This document shows, piece after piece, positions 27,330 through 36,653 of a stretch of 64,000 nucleotides of DNA. The number at the start of each line of letters is the position of its first letter. Positions within the stretch are counted from its first letter, which is position 1. The notes below the pieces were generated by a model, which was not told the origin of the DNA, did not search any database, and saw only the letters and a program-made list of their open reading frames with translations. The stretch is from Pseudomonas sp. ML96 (GTDB lineage: Bacteria; Pseudomonadota; Gammaproteobacteria; Pseudomonadales; Pseudomonadaceae): assembly GCF_000761545.1 (NCBI RefSeq), contig NZ_JPMY01000031.1:25702-89701 (forward strand). Direction: 5' to 3'. The position numbers and the translations under genes are program-made.

Positions 27330-27426
27330 CGCTCTACCTCGGCTGGCTATCCATCTGGTATCTGGAGAGCCGGGAACGCTACCCAGCCAACCACCTAATC
27401 TATTTCTGCCTGGCGCAACACCGCGC

Positions 27427-28398
27427 TTAGCGCAGGCGCTCCACCGGCTCGAGAACTTGCAGGGCCAGGTTGCCCTTGTGGGCGCCCAGCTTGACCTTGA
27501 AGGCCGGCACACCGTTGGCGCGCATGATCATCTGCTCCGGCAGCTCCACCGGAATCACGTCGCCGGGCTGCATGTGCAGGATGTCCCGCAGCTTCAGCTC
27601 GCGGCGCGCCAGGGTGGCGCCGAGCGGCACGTTGACGTCGAGGATGTCCTCGCGCAGCGCCTTGATCCAGCGCTCGTCCTGGTCGTCCACATCGGACTGG
27701 AAACCGGCGTCGAGCATCTCGCGGATCGGCTCGATCATCGAATACGGCATGGTGATGTGCAGGTCTCCGCCACCGCCGTCCAGTTCGATATGGAAGGTCG
27801 ACACCACCACCACTTCACTCGGGCTGACGATGTTGGCCAGCGCCGGGTTCACTTCCGAGTTGATGTACTCGAAGTTGACGTCCAGCACCGCATGCCAGGC
27901 TTCCTTGAGGTCGATGAAGGCCTGGTCGATGACCATGCGCACCACGCGCAGCTCGGTCGGGGTGAACTCGCGGCCTTCGATCTTGGCATGGCGGCCATCG
28001 CCGCCGAAGAAGTTGTCCACCAGCTTGAACACCAGCTTGGCGTCGAGGATGAACAGCGCGGTGCCACGCAGCGGCTTCATCTTCACCAGGTTGAGGCTGG
28101 TCGGCACGTACAGCGAGTGCACGTATTCGCCGAACTTCATCACCTGCACCCCACCCACCGCCACATCGGCGGAGCGGCGCAGCAGGTTGAACATGCTGAT
28201 ACGCGTGTAACGGGCGAAGCGCTCGTTGATCATTTCCAAGGTCGGCATGCGTCCGCGGACGATGCGATCCTGGCTGGTCAGGTCATAGCTCTTGACGCTG
28301 CCAGGCTCGCCAGCGTCCTCGGTCTCGACCAGGCCATCGTCGACACCATGCAACAGCGCGTCGATTTCGTCCTGTGACAGCAGGTCTTGTACGGCCAT
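27427..28398 (-). CDS. fliM: Flagellar motor switch protein FliM
   Basis: 323 residues. The N-terminal CheY-binding peptide LLSQDEIDALLHG is intact. The CheC-like middle domain (LEMINERFARYTRISMFNLLRRSADV) and the C-terminal SpoA domain (NVPLGATLARRELKLRDILHMQPGDVIPVELPEQMIMRANGVPAFKVKLG) follow. It transmits CheY-P binding to the C-ring. It is 11 bp downstream of fliL. Confidence 0.96.
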   Translation of the reverse strand: MAVQDLLSQDEIDALLHGVDDGLVETEDAGEPGSVKSYDLTSQDRIVRGRMPTLEMINERFARYTRISMFNLLRRSADVAVGGVQVMKFGEYVHSLYVPTSLNLVKMKPLRGTALFILDAKLVFKLVDNFFGGDGRHAKIEGREFTPTELRVVRMVIDQAFIDLKEAWHAVLDVNFEYINSEVNPALANIVSPSEVVVVSTFHIELDGGGGDLHITMPYSMIEPIREMLDAGFQSDVDDQDERWIKALREDILDVNVPLGATLARRELKLRDILHMQPGDVIPVELPEQMIMRANGVPAFKVKLGAHKGNLALQVLEPVERLR

Positions 28399-28409
28399 GG
28401 TAGCTCCCG

Positions 28410-28949
28410 CTACTGCAACACGATGTTGGTGAACAGAACCTGTTCGACCACAGTTTTACCGGTTTCCTTCTGCGCCAGCTCCTGCACCACCGCGGTGGCC
28501 TGGCTGCGCAGCATCTCCTTGCCGACCGGCGTCATCAGCGCGCCGAAGTCCTGACCGGAGAACAGCATGACCAGGCGATTGCGGATCAGCGGCATATGCA
28601 CTTTGAGCGCATCCAGTTCAGCCTGGTTGCGCGCCATCAGCGCCACGCTGACCTGCATGTAGCGCTGCCGGCCCTGGAACTTGTAGTTGGCGATGAAGGC
28701 CGGGGCGATGGCCTCGTACAACGCCGGCTGCTTGACCGGCGCCGCAGCCTCGCTGCTGACCTCTTCCGCCGGTTTCTCCTCTGCACCGCCCTTGTCCTTG
28801 CCGAGGAAGAACAGGGTCGCGCCCACCGAGCCACCGACTGCTAGCAGCAGTATGACGACGATCAGGATGATGAGTTTGAGCTTGCCCTTGCCGCCGGCTT
28901 TTTCGCCGCCATCGGCCGCCGGGGGTTTGGGAGCCTGTTTCTTTGCCAT
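28410..28949 (-). CDS. fliL: Flagellar basal body-associated protein FliL
   Basis: 179 residues: a short basic cytoplasmic start, one membrane helix (LKLIILIVVILLLAVGGSVGATLFFLG), and a periplasmic FliL domain (FIANYKFQGRQRYMQVSVALMARNQAELDALKVHMPLIRNRLVMLFSGQDFGALM). It surrounds or supports the stator. It is the first gene of the fliL-flhB operon, with a sigma54 promoter about 52 bp upstream. Confidence 0.94.
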   Translation of the reverse strand: MAKKQAPKPPAADGGEKAGGKGKLKLIILIVVILLLAVGGSVGATLFFLGKDKGGAEEKPAEEVSSEAAAPVKQPALYEAIAPAFIANYKFQGRQRYMQVSVALMARNQAELDALKVHMPLIRNRLVMLFSGQDFGALMTPVGKEMLRSQATAVVQELAQKETGKTVVEQVLFTNIVLQ

Positions 28950-28999
28950 GCCAGAAATCCGTCGCTTTTCGGTGTTTTGTCCACAGTCAAGGGCTTAGG

Positions 29000-29015
29000 A
29001 GCAAGTGTTATGCCA
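29000..29015 (-). promoter_or_regulatory. Sigma54 promoter of fliL
   Basis: TGGCATAACACTTGCT on the minus strand keeps TGGCA and TTGCT with correct spacing. It lies about 52 bp upstream of the fliL ATG, in the 212-bp gap after fliK, so fliLMNOPQR-flhB is a separate RpoN-dependent unit. Confidence 0.85.
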
Positions 29016-29161
29016 CCTTGTAAACAAGATAGCCCCTCCTGTGCACCCCGACACAGGCTGCCGATATACCAAGGCAACGACCGCCTGTCACCCGAAAACG
29101 ACTGCGCCCGGTGCTTTTATCAGTACCAGGCGCAGCTTCTTGCACAGCCAGCGAACCGGCG

Positions 29162-30463
29162 TCAGGCGTAGTAGTCCACCAAACCACGCGGCGCAGCACC
29201 GCCGGATGAGGTGCGGATCTCGCTGACACCGCTGAGCACTTCTTCATCGCCAGAGCCGCCCATACCGCGGCCGCCGGAGCGCCGCTGCCCCTCCTCGCCG
29301 CCACCCTGGGAGCTGCGCGCCATGGACTGGTCGGAGACGTTCACGTCCAGCTGGTTCATGCCTTGCTGGGCGAACAGCTCGCGCAGCCGGTGCGCCTGGC
29401 CTTCCAGCTGGTCACGCACGTTGGCGTTGGCACTGACGAAGGTGACCTGGGCGGCCTGGTCCTTGTTCAGCTCGATACGCACTTCCAGCCGCCCCAGCTC
29501 GGCCGGGTCCAGCTGGATCTCGGCGGACTTGAGGTTCTGGCTCGACAGCCACATCACCTTGTCGACCACCGCCTCGCTCATACCGGGATGGCCGACCTGT
29601 ACCGGCTGGCCGGGCACCAGCGGCAAGCGCTGGGCGGCATTGGTCTGCTGGTTGATGGCCTGGCTCAATGCGCTGAGCTTGTTGGCGAACGCTTCGGCGC
29701 GGGCATCGCTCTGCCCTTCGCGGACGCTGGTGGTGCTGTCCAGGCCCTCGGCGAGCAATTCGCTCTCCACACCTTCGGCGGGCACCTCCTCACTGGGCTT
29801 GGCATCACTGGAGAACGCGGCCATGGCATTGGCGAAGCCCTGGCTGGCATTCGCCGATTTCTCCGCTGCCACCGCGCCTGGGCTCAGTTGCTGCTGGGTT
29901 GCGGCCTGGCCCTGAACTTCCGCATCCAGGGCCAGCTTCGCCCCTGGCAGCCCGGCGAACAGGTCCACTTCAGGCTCCTGGCCGGCTTCCGCGGACGCGG
30001 CAGTCGCCACATTGCTGTTGAGCAACATGCTGGCCTGGAGCAATGGGTCGACCTCGCCGCCTTCCGCATCAACCTCAGCAGTCAAGGCAGGATCGACGGT
30101 CTCTGCCGTCGGCAACTGGCCGGTCATGGCCATCAGCAGGAGAGGATCGACACCCTCCTCACTCGCATCGGCCGTTTCATCCGGCAAGCCCTTGCCGCTT
30201 TCGGCAACCGCGGGCTCTTCGGCGGCAGCGTCGGCCTTCGGCTCGCCGGCCGTCTTGGCGTCGGCCGAGCGCTCCTCGGCAGCCTTGGCGCTGGCTTCCT
30301 TGCGCTCAGCAGACTTGGCCTGGCGCTCCTTGGCGTACACCTCAGCAAAGCTGGAAGCCTCGCTATTGCTGGGCTCCGGCGTATTAGCCGGGGCCTTGGC
30401 AGGAGCAGCCTTTGGCCGTACTTCAGGCGCAGACTGGAGCAGGAAATCGGGTGCAACGGACAT
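29162..30463 (-). CDS. fliK: Flagellar hook-length control protein FliK
   Basis: 433 residues. The long N-terminal half is rich in Ala, Glu and Ser, as expected for an intrinsically extended ruler. The C-terminal Flg_hook domain (LKSAEIQLDPAELGRLEVRIELNKDQAAQVTFVSANANVRDQLEGQAHRLRELFAQQGMNQLDVNV) and a Gly/Glu/Ser-rich tail follow. It measures hook length and triggers the FlhB switch. It has its own sigma54 promoter, which fits the FleR-dependent class known in P. aeruginosa. Confidence 0.93.
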   Translation of the reverse strand: MSVAPDFLLQSAPEVRPKAAPAKAPANTPEPSNSEASSFAEVYAKERQAKSAERKEASAKAAEERSADAKTAGEPKADAAAEEPAVAESGKGLPDETADASEEGVDPLLLMAMTGQLPTAETVDPALTAEVDAEGGEVDPLLQASMLLNSNVATAASAEAGQEPEVDLFAGLPGAKLALDAEVQGQAATQQQLSPGAVAAEKSANASQGFANAMAAFSSDAKPSEEVPAEGVESELLAEGLDSTTSVREGQSDARAEAFANKLSALSQAINQQTNAAQRLPLVPGQPVQVGHPGMSEAVVDKVMWLSSQNLKSAEIQLDPAELGRLEVRIELNKDQAAQVTFVSANANVRDQLEGQAHRLRELFAQQGMNQLDVNVSDQSMARSSQGGGEEGQRRSGGRGMGGSGDEEVLSGVSEIRTSSGGAAPRGLVDYYA

Positions 30464-30501
30464 GGGTACTCTCCGTTAGTGATGGATCGTACCGGGGATA
30501 G

Positions 30502-30517
30502 AGCAAGGGCCGGGCCA
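30502..30517 (-). promoter_or_regulatory. Sigma54 promoter of fliK
   Basis: TGGCCCGGCCCTTGCT matches the -24/-12 consensus at all but one conserved position. It lies about 40 bp upstream of the fliK ATG, the shortest such distance in the window, and separates fliK from hptB. Confidence 0.85.
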
Positions 30518-30542
30518 ACTTTGCCAATGGCCCATTACGCGC

Positions 30543-30893
30543 TCAGCTGTAACGCTGGCGCTCGGACTTGAGCAGGATGCGCACGATGGCGAATTCGCGG
30601 CCGATCTGCTCGATCAAGACCGGCGCTTCCTCCAGCCGCTCGCGCCGGGCGGCCTCCTCCAGCTGCTTGCACAGCCCGGCCAGCAGCGGCGCGCCCATGT
30701 TGCTGCAGCTGCCCTTGAAGCTATGCGCAGCCAGGCGCAGTGCCTGCGGGTCGCCGGCGATCATGGCCTCGTGGATGTGGCGCTGGCGCTCTTCCGAGTC
30801 GACGACGAACGTATCCAGCAGCACGGGGTACTCCTCCCCCATGACATCCAGCAGGGAAGCCAACACGTTCTGGTCGAGGTGGATATCGGACAC
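30543..30893 (-). CDS. hptB: Histidine phosphotransfer protein HptB
   Basis: 116 residues, a lone Hpt domain with H57 in AAHSFKGSCSNMG. In P. aeruginosa HptB receives phosphate from several hybrid sensor kinases and passes it to HsbR. The cognate hsbR gene follows the expected order here (hsbA-hsbR-hptB, read right to left), 86 bp upstream. Placement next to fliK ties the switch to the flagellar cluster. Confidence 0.9.
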   Translation of the reverse strand: MSDIHLDQNVLASLLDVMGEEYPVLLDTFVVDSEERQRHIHEAMIAGDPQALRLAAHSFKGSCSNMGAPLLAGLCKQLEEAARRERLEEAPVLIEQIGREFAIVRILLKSERQRYS

Positions 30894-30979
30894 CGGCTCA
30901 CTCCATGATCGGGGAAGCGGTGATTATGCCTGAGATCAATCGCGTATTGGCCATGCGCCATCAGCGCTGGTCGCCCTGA

Positions 30980-32668
30980 TCAGGCCGACCAGCGGAACTC
31001 CACCACAGCGCCGCGCCCATCGGGTGACCACTGGCACTGATCGGTCAGTTGGCGAATCAGGCGCAAGCCTCGGCCACTGAGGCATTCGCTGCCCTGCTGC
31101 CTAGCCATGGCCCGTGCTACGTCGAAGCCCGCGCCACTGTCCTGCACGCGGATGCGCAGGCAGCCACCGGCGGCCTCCGGCAGCAGCTCCAGGTCGAAGC
31201 GCACGAAGCCATCGCTCAGGGCCTGCAAGCGCTGAGCACGCTCGCGGTAGTACTGCGCGAAGCCCTGGGCATCCGACTTGAGTCCCGAGTCCAGCCCCAG
31301 CACGCCGTGCTCCAGGGCATTGGAATACAGCTCGGCCATCACCGTGTAGAGCGCCCCGCCCTGCGCGCGCAGGCCGCGCACCTCCATTAGCAGTTGGAGC
31401 AGGAACGGCAGCGGATTGAAGCGCTTGAGCGCCGCCGCGCGGAACTCGAAGCCGGCCGACCAGTCCAGCGGGCTGCTCTGACCACTGTCGGAAAACGCCA
31501 ACGGTGGCCGAGCCAGCGCGCCGTCGTCGACCATGCTCAGCTCGATCATGCTGACGTCGTCCTGCGCCTCACCGCGGAAGGCCACCAGGGCCGACTGAAT
31601 CTCGGCGAACAGACGCTCGGGCGCATGCTTGGCGGCAAATACCTGCAGCAGGCGTTCCTCGCCAAACAGCTGATCCGCCGCATCGAGGGTCTCCAGCACG
31701 CCATCGGTCAGCAGGAAGATGCGGTCACCCAGCTGCAGCGGATGCACCTCATAGGACTCGTTGAACGACGCCGGGTCCAGCACCCCCAGCGGTAGATGAC
31801 GCGACACCAGCGGCACCCGCTCGCCACTCGCCGCGCGTAGCAGGTGGCCGTCTGGCAGGCCGCCGTTCCACACTTCCACCACGCGGCGCTGGAAGCTCAG
31901 GTTGAGCATGGTGGCGCAGCAGAACACGCCCACGGGCAGGATGCGCTTGAGCTTGGCGTTCATCTCGCGAAGGATTTCCGCCATGGAGAAGCCCTTGGCG
32001 GTCATGCCGTAGAACACCTCGGCCAGCGGCATGGCACCAATCGCCGCCGGCAGACCATGGCCGGTGAAGTCGCCGAGCAGCACATGCATGCCGCCGGAAG
32101 GCTTGAACGCGGCCAGCAGCAGGTCACCGTTGAACAGGGCGAAGGGCGATTGCAGGTAGCGGATATTGGCAGCGCTCAGGCAGCCGGAATGCGCCACCTT
32201 GTCGAACACCGCCTTGGCCACGCGCTGCTCGGTGAGCAGGTGCTCGTTGTGCTTGGCGATCAGGTCGCGCTGCTGCAGCACCGTCTGCTGCAGGCGGCGC
32301 AGGCGATCCATGGCGCTGATCTTGGCCTGCAGGATGATCTGGTTGTAGGGCTTGGCGAGGAAGTCGTCGCCGACCTCCAGGCAGCGCACCAGCGCCTCGT
32401 TCTCGGTCAGCGAGGTGAGGAAGATGATCGGCACCAGCGCCTCGCCAGAAATCTCCTTGATCCGCCGCGCAGCCTCGAAGCCGTCCATCACCGGCATCAT
32501 GGCATCCATCAGCACCAGCTGCGGATGCTCCTGCTCGAACAGCGCCACCGCCTCCAGGCCATTACTCGCGGTGAGCACCCGGTGGCCCTGGCGGCTGACG
32601 ATGGTGGACAGCAGCATGCGGTCCGCCGCGCTGTCCTCGGCGATCAGAATGGACAGGCGGTTGGGCAT
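30980..32668 (-). CDS. hsbR: Response regulator HsbR with PP2C phosphatase and kinase domains
   Basis: 562 residues: a receiver domain with D55 (LVLMDAMMPVMDG), a PP2C/SpoIIE-type phosphatase domain (about 180-390: LLAAFKPSGGMHVLLGDFTGHGLPAAIGAMPLAEVFYG, FLLTDGVLETLDA, DDVSMIEL), and a C-terminal HATPase domain (about 420-560: YSNALEHGVLGLDS, IRVQDSGAGFDV). In P. aeruginosa HsbR switches between phosphatase and kinase activity on HsbA depending on HptB. The five-base gap to hsbA shows one operon. Confidence 0.92.
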   Translation of the reverse strand: MPNRLSILIAEDSAADRMLLSTIVSRQGHRVLTASNGLEAVALFEQEHPQLVLMDAMMPVMDGFEAARRIKEISGEALVPIIFLTSLTENEALVRCLEVGDDFLAKPYNQIILQAKISAMDRLRRLQQTVLQQRDLIAKHNEHLLTEQRVAKAVFDKVAHSGCLSAANIRYLQSPFALFNGDLLLAAFKPSGGMHVLLGDFTGHGLPAAIGAMPLAEVFYGMTAKGFSMAEILREMNAKLKRILPVGVFCCATMLNLSFQRRVVEVWNGGLPDGHLLRAASGERVPLVSRHLPLGVLDPASFNESYEVHPLQLGDRIFLLTDGVLETLDAADQLFGEERLLQVFAAKHAPERLFAEIQSALVAFRGEAQDDVSMIELSMVDDGALARPPLAFSDSGQSSPLDWSAGFEFRAAALKRFNPLPFLLQLLMEVRGLRAQGGALYTVMAELYSNALEHGVLGLDSGLKSDAQGFAQYYRERAQRLQALSDGFVRFDLELLPEAAGGCLRIRVQDSGAGFDVARAMARQQGSECLSGRGLRLIRQLTDQCQWSPDGRGAVVEFRWSA

Positions 32669-32673
32669 GGCGA

Positions 32674-32979
32674 TCAGCCGATCTGGAACAGCTGTTCGAA
32701 GTTGGAGATGGAGAGGATCTTGCGCACGTCGGGGTTGCAGTTGACCAGGCTGATGCGCGCGTGGTCGCCGCCGGCATGGTCACGCAGCAGCAGAAGCATG
32801 CCGAGTGCAGAACTGTCCAGGTAGGTGGCCCCCTTGAGATCCACCACATAGCGCTTGGGAGTAGCGCTCACTCGCTCGTAGGCATCACGAAATTCCTGGT
32901 GCGCGGAAAAGTCGAAGCGACCCTGGATCTGAATGGTCAGCTCCTGTCCGTCGCCCGAGGGCAGCGCGGTGATAGCCAT
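32674..32979 (-). CDS. hsbA: Anti-sigma factor antagonist HsbA (STAS domain)
   Basis: 101 residues from the ATG at 32979, with AAGGAG six bases upstream. A single STAS domain contains the phosphorylation segment YLDSSALGMLLLL, with S56 and S57 in the expected place. In P. aeruginosa unphosphorylated HsbA binds FlgM and frees FliA, while phosphorylated HsbA favours the diguanylate cyclase HsbD. The substrate FlgM is not in the window. Confidence 0.92.
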   Translation of the reverse strand: MAITALPSGDGQELTIQIQGRFDFSAHQEFRDAYERVSATPKRYVVDLKGATYLDSSALGMLLLLRDHAGGDHARISLVNCNPDVRKILSISNFEQLFQIG

Positions 32980-33024
32980 GTAGCACTCCTTGTTGGTTCT
33001 TTGTGCAGAAAGAAGATTTAGCAC

Positions 33025-33040
33025 CCGCCGATGACGGCGG
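33025..33040 (-). terminator. GC hairpin between fliJ and hsbA
   Basis: A 6-bp all-GC stem (CCGCCG/CGGCGG) with loop TCAT on the minus strand is followed by an AT-rich stretch (TAAATCTTCTTTC). It is weak as a terminator but could lower read-through from fliJ into hsbA. Confidence 0.4.
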
Positions 33041-33049
33041 CAACCGCGA

Positions 33050-33499
33050 TCAGCCCTGATCGCGCTGAGGTAAACGCTGCGCAAGCTCGTCGAGCAGCTT
33101 CTGCTCGCGCCTGTCCTCGGCGGCACGCGCCTCGTCCAGATAGCGTTGCACCAGCTTACGCAAGCCTTCGACTCGAGCATAGCGCTGCTGCCAGAGAGCC
33201 CGAGCCTTCTCAAGATTCTGCCGGTGCCAGTTGATGCTTTGTAGTTGTTGGCCGATGGCCGTTTCCAGCTGGCTGAGAAAGCGCTGGTAGTTCATCAACC
33301 ACTGGCCGGAAACGCCCTTGCTGCCCTCGGTGATCCACTGCTGCTGGTAGTCACCACGATAGCGCTCCAGCTCGCCCAGTTGGGCCTCGGCCTTGGCCAA
33401 AAGGCCCTGCATGTGCGCCATCTGCCGGGCAGCTTCGCGCTCGGCGCGCTCGGCCATTTCCACCACCGGCGCCAGGCGCGCGGCACGACTGTTGGCCAT
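33050..33499 (-). CDS. fliJ: Flagellar export chaperone FliJ
   Basis: 149 residues forming a continuous coiled-coil (LAPVVEMAERAEREAARQMAHMQGLLAKAEAQLGELERYRGDYQQQW ... LEKARALWQQRYARVEGLRKLVQRYLDEARAAEDRREQKLLDELAQRL). FliJ is the stalk of the FliH-FliI ATPase, acting like the gamma subunit of F1. It follows fliI after 3 bp. Sequence alone is weakly specific, but the operon position makes it firm. Confidence 0.92.
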   Translation of the reverse strand: MANSRAARLAPVVEMAERAEREAARQMAHMQGLLAKAEAQLGELERYRGDYQQQWITEGSKGVSGQWLMNYQRFLSQLETAIGQQLQSINWHRQNLEKARALWQQRYARVEGLRKLVQRYLDEARAAEDRREQKLLDELAQRLPQRDQG

Positions 33500-33502
33500 C
33501 TA

Positions 33503-34861
33503 TCAGGCCTGCGCCTGCGGATTGAACACCTGCGCCAGTTGGCCGACGCTGTCGTTCATGGACACGCTCTCGCCCAGGCTCTGGCGCAAGTAGCGGGCCA
33601 TGGCGGGCTGGCGCGCAATGGCCAGGTCGGTGTCAGGGTCACCGCCGGCGACATAGGCGCCGACGCTGATCAGATCGCGGCTCTGCTGATAGCGCGACCA
33701 CAGCTGCTTGAAGCGCTGGGCCAGCTTGAGGTGCTCGGGGCTGACCACCTGCGGCATGACCCGGCTGATCGAGGCCTCGATGTCGATGGCCGGATAGTGC
33801 CCCTCTTCGGCCAGGCGCCGCGACAGCACGAAGTGGCCATCGAGCACGCCGCGCGCGGCGTCGGCGATCGGGTCCTGCTGGTCGTCGCCCTCGGAGAGCA
33901 CGGTGTAGAAGGCGGTGATCGAGCCACCACCCTCCTCGGCATTGCCGGCACGCTCCACCAGCTTGGGCAGTCTGGCGAATACCGAAGGCGGATAGCCCTT
34001 GGTCGCCGGCGGCTCGCCAATGGCCAGGGCGATCTCGCGCTGGGCCTGGGCGTAGCGGGTCAGCGAATCCATCAGCAACAGGACGTTCTTGCCCTTGTCG
34101 CGGAAATATTCGGCGATGCGCGTGCAGTACTGCGCGGCGCGCAGGCGCATCAGCGGCGCCTCGTCCGCCGGCGAGGCGACCACCACGGAGCGCTTGAGGC
34201 CCTCCTCGCCGAGGATCTCGTCGATGAACTCCTTGACCTCGCGGCCCCGTTCGCCGATCAGCCCGACCACGATGATTTCCGCCTCGGTGAAGCGCGTCAT
34301 CATGCCCAGCAGCACCGACTTACCGACGCCGGTACCGGCGAACAGGCCCAGGCGCTGACCACGCCCCACGGTGAGCAGGCCGTTGATCGAGCGGATGCCG
34401 ACATCCAGCGGCTCGCTGATCGGGTTGCGGTTGAGCGGGTTGATGGTCGGACCATCCATCGGCACCCAGTCCTCGGCCTTCATCCCGCCTTTGCCGTCCA
34501 GGGCGCGGCCAGCGCCGTCCAGCACGCGGCCGAGCATGGACATGCCCATGGGCAGGCGGCCGGTGTCCGGCAACGGCACCACGCGGGCGCCAGGGGCGAT
34601 GCCGGCCAGGCTGCCGACCGGCATCAGGTAGATCTTGCCGGTGGCGAAGCCCATGACTTCGGCCTCCACCTGCACCGGGTGATAGCTGTCGTCGTTGATC
34701 ACCAGGCAGCGGCTGCCCAGGGCGGCGCGCAGGCCCTCGGCCTCCAGGGTCAGGCCGACCATGCGCAGCAGGCGCCCTTCCACCACCGGTTGGGTCGGCA
34801 GCTCGACAGCCTCGCTGTAGCCAGCCAGGCGCTTGGCGAAACTGATGCGCTCAAGGCGCAT
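33503..34861 (-). CDS. fliI: Flagellum-specific export ATPase FliI
   Basis: 452 residues, an F1-beta-like ATPase: Walker A AGTGVGKS (175-182), [38 protein letters not shown] (Walker B), and [44 protein letters not shown]. It powers export of flagellar subunits. It overlaps fliH by 11 bp. Confidence 0.96.
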   Translation of the reverse strand: MRLERISFAKRLAGYSEAVELPTQPVVEGRLLRMVGLTLEAEGLRAALGSRCLVINDDSYHPVQVEAEVMGFATGKIYLMPVGSLAGIAPGARVVPLPDTGRLPMGMSMLGRVLDGAGRALDGKGGMKAEDWVPMDGPTINPLNRNPISEPLDVGIRSINGLLTVGRGQRLGLFAGTGVGKSVLLGMMTRFTEAEIIVVGLIGERGREVKEFIDEILGEEGLKRSVVVASPADEAPLMRLRAAQYCTRIAEYFRDKGKNVLLLMDSLTRYAQAQREIALAIGEPPATKGYPPSVFARLPKLVERAGNAEEGGGSITAFYTVLSEGDDQQDPIADAARGVLDGHFVLSRRLAEEGHYPAIDIEASISRVMPQVVSPEHLKLAQRFKQLWSRYQQSRDLISVGAYVAGGDPDTDLAIARQPAMARYLRQSLGESVSMNDSVGQLAQVFNPQAQA

Positions 34862-35633
34862 CGGGGGACTCCAGATCGACCTGGATATCGGACTCTGGCG
34901 GGTTGCTCACCTGCGCCCGCTGCTGCTCGAACAGCTGCTTGAGGGCCATGGCCATACGCGTCTCGACGCTGGCATCGATGCGGCTGTGCTCGCTCTCGAC
35001 CCGGCAGCCGCCAGGCTGCAGGGACTCGTCCTCGAGGATGCGCCAGGTCTCTTCGTGGCGCTCGCGCAGGGCTTTGACCAGCTCGAAGTCCTGCGGGTGA
35101 ATGTGAATACGCACGTTGCTGGCGCCCATGGGCAGCAGCTTCAGCGCCTCGCGCAGCACGTGGCGAATCTGGCTGGAATCAGTGGCCAGCTCGCGCTGGA
35201 TCACCTGCCGGGTCATCTGGCTGACCAGGTTGACCAGAGCCTTCTCCAGCTCCTGATCCTGCTCGGCGATGGGCTCCAGCAGATGCGCCATGACCTGTTC
35301 CAGCTGGGCGATCTTGTCAGCCAGGGCAAGGTCCGCCTCCTGCTTGGCCTTCAGCTGGCCGGCGCGGAAGCCGTCTTTCTCGCCGGTGGCGAAGCCCTCG
35401 TTGTAGGCGTCCTGGCGGATCGCTTCGAGCTCGTCCAGCGTCAGCGGCTTGACGTCCTCGACTGCGACCTCCTCGACCTGCGGCTGCTCGGGCGCTTCGG
35501 CCTCGACCACAGGCTCCGGCTCGGGCTCGGCCGGCGTCTCGACTTCGGGGTCGAAGCTAGGCAGCGACCAGCGGTCGAACCCCGCCACGTCCTTGGCGCG
35601 AATCAGCTCGCTCTGTGCATCCTTGGGCGCCAT
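34851..35633 (-). CDS. fliH: Flagellar assembly protein FliH
   Basis: 260 residues. The N-terminal part is Pro/Glu/Val-rich ([33 protein letters not shown]). The C-terminal coiled-coil and V-ATPase E-like domain ([73 protein letters not shown]) are typical. It binds and restrains FliI. The start is 4 bp from the fliG stop. Confidence 0.94.
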   Translation of the reverse strand: MAPKDAQSELIRAKDVAGFDRWSLPSFDPEVETPAEPEPEPVVEAEAPEQPQVEEVAVEDVKPLTLDELEAIRQDAYNEGFATGEKDGFRAGQLKAKQEADLALADKIAQLEQVMAHLLEPIAEQDQELEKALVNLVSQMTRQVIQRELATDSSQIRHVLREALKLLPMGASNVRIHIHPQDFELVKALRERHEETWRILEDESLQPGGCRVESEHSRIDASVETRMAMALKQLFEQQRAQVSNPPESDIQVDLESPDAP

Positions 35634-35636
35634 GGC

Positions 35637-36653
35637 TTAGATCATCGCCTCGCCGCCGGCACCGCCGAGGACGATCTCGCCGGATTCGGCCATGCGTCGG
35701 GCGATGGTGAGGATTTCCTTCTGTGCCGTCTCGACTTCGCTGACGCGCACCGGGCCCTTGGCCTCCAGGTCGTCGCGCAGCAGCTCGGCGGCACGCTTGG
35801 ACATGTTCTTGAACACCTTTTCCTTGATGCCGTCGTCGGCGCCCTTGAGCGCAAGCACCAGGATGTCCGAGGACACCTCGCGCATCAGCGCCTGGATGCC
35901 ACGGTCATCGACATCGGCCAGGTTGTCGAAGACGAACATCAGATCCTCGATCTGGCTGGACAGGTCCTCGTCCACCTCGCGGATGGAGTCCATCAGCTGA
36001 CCCTCCACCGAACTGTCGAGGAAGTTCATGATGTCTGCCGCGCGCTTCACGCCACCCAGGTTGGCGCGCGTGGTGTTGGCGCTGCCGGAGAACTGCTTCT
36101 CGAGGATCTGGTTGAGCTCCTTGAGCGCTGCCGGCTGCACGGTGTTCAGCGAGGACACGCGCAGGATGATGTCCAGGCGCACCTTGTGATCGAAGTGGCT
36201 GAGCACTTCGCCGGCCTGGTCCGGATCGAGGTAGGCGACCACGATGGCCTGGATCTGCGGGTGCTCGTAGCGGATCACGTCGGCCACGGCGCGCGGCTCC
36301 ATCCACTTCAGGCTGTCCAGGCCGCTGGTGCTGCCGCCGAGCAGGATACGGTCGATCAGGTTGCCGGCCTTGTCCTCGCCCAGCGCTGCGGTGAGCATCT
36401 TGCGGATGTAGGCGTCGGAGCCAACGCCTAGGCTGGTCTGGTCGCCGACGATCTCGACGAACTCGCCCATCACCTGCTCGACCTGCTCGCGTTGTACGTT
36501 GCGCATGCCGGCCATGGCCACGCCGACCTTCTGCACTTCCTTCGGCCCGAGATGACGCAGCACCTGCGCCGCATCCGTCTCGCCAAGCGACAACAGGAGG
36601 ATGGCGGCCTTCTCGGTCTTGTTCAGCTTGGCTGCGGGGCGATTGTCACTCAT
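35637..36653 (-). CDS. fliG: Flagellar motor switch protein FliG
   Basis: 338 residues with the three ARM-like domains. The charged C-terminal torque-generating helix is recognisable (VFDNLADVDDRGIQALMREVSSDILVLALKGADDGIKEKVFKNMSKRAAELLRDDLEAKGPVR), as are the EHPQ-type middle motif (YEHPQAIVVAYL-like segment) and the N-terminal FliF-binding part. It overlaps fliF by eight bases. Confidence 0.96.
   Translation of the reverse strand: MSDNRPAAKLNKTEKAAILLLSLGETDAAQVLRHLGPKEVQKVGVAMAGMRNVQREQVEQVMGEFVEIVGDQTSLGVGSDAYIRKMLTAALGEDKAGNLIDRILLGGSTSGLDSLKWMEPRAVADVIRYEHPQIQAIVVAYLDPDQAGEVLSHFDHKVRLDIILRVSSLNTVQPAALKELNQILEKQFSGSANTTRANLGGVKRAADIMNFLDSSVEGQLMDSIREVDEDLSSQIEDLMFVFDNLADVDDRGIQALMREVSSDILVLALKGADDGIKEKVFKNMSKRAAELLRDDLEAKGPVRVSEVETAQKEILTIARRMAESGEIVLGGAGGEAMI

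Noticed and set aside
26641..28377. 578-codon plus-strand open frame opposite fliO, fliN and fliM
   Set aside because: Antisense shadow; it spans three genes and has no domain.
33245..34942. 565-codon plus-strand open frame opposite fliJ and fliI
   Set aside because: Antisense shadow with no domain; FliI motifs on the minus strand are intact.
34833..36431. 532-codon plus-strand open frame opposite fliH and fliG
   Set aside because: Antisense shadow with leucine/glutamine/histidine bias and no recognisable domain.
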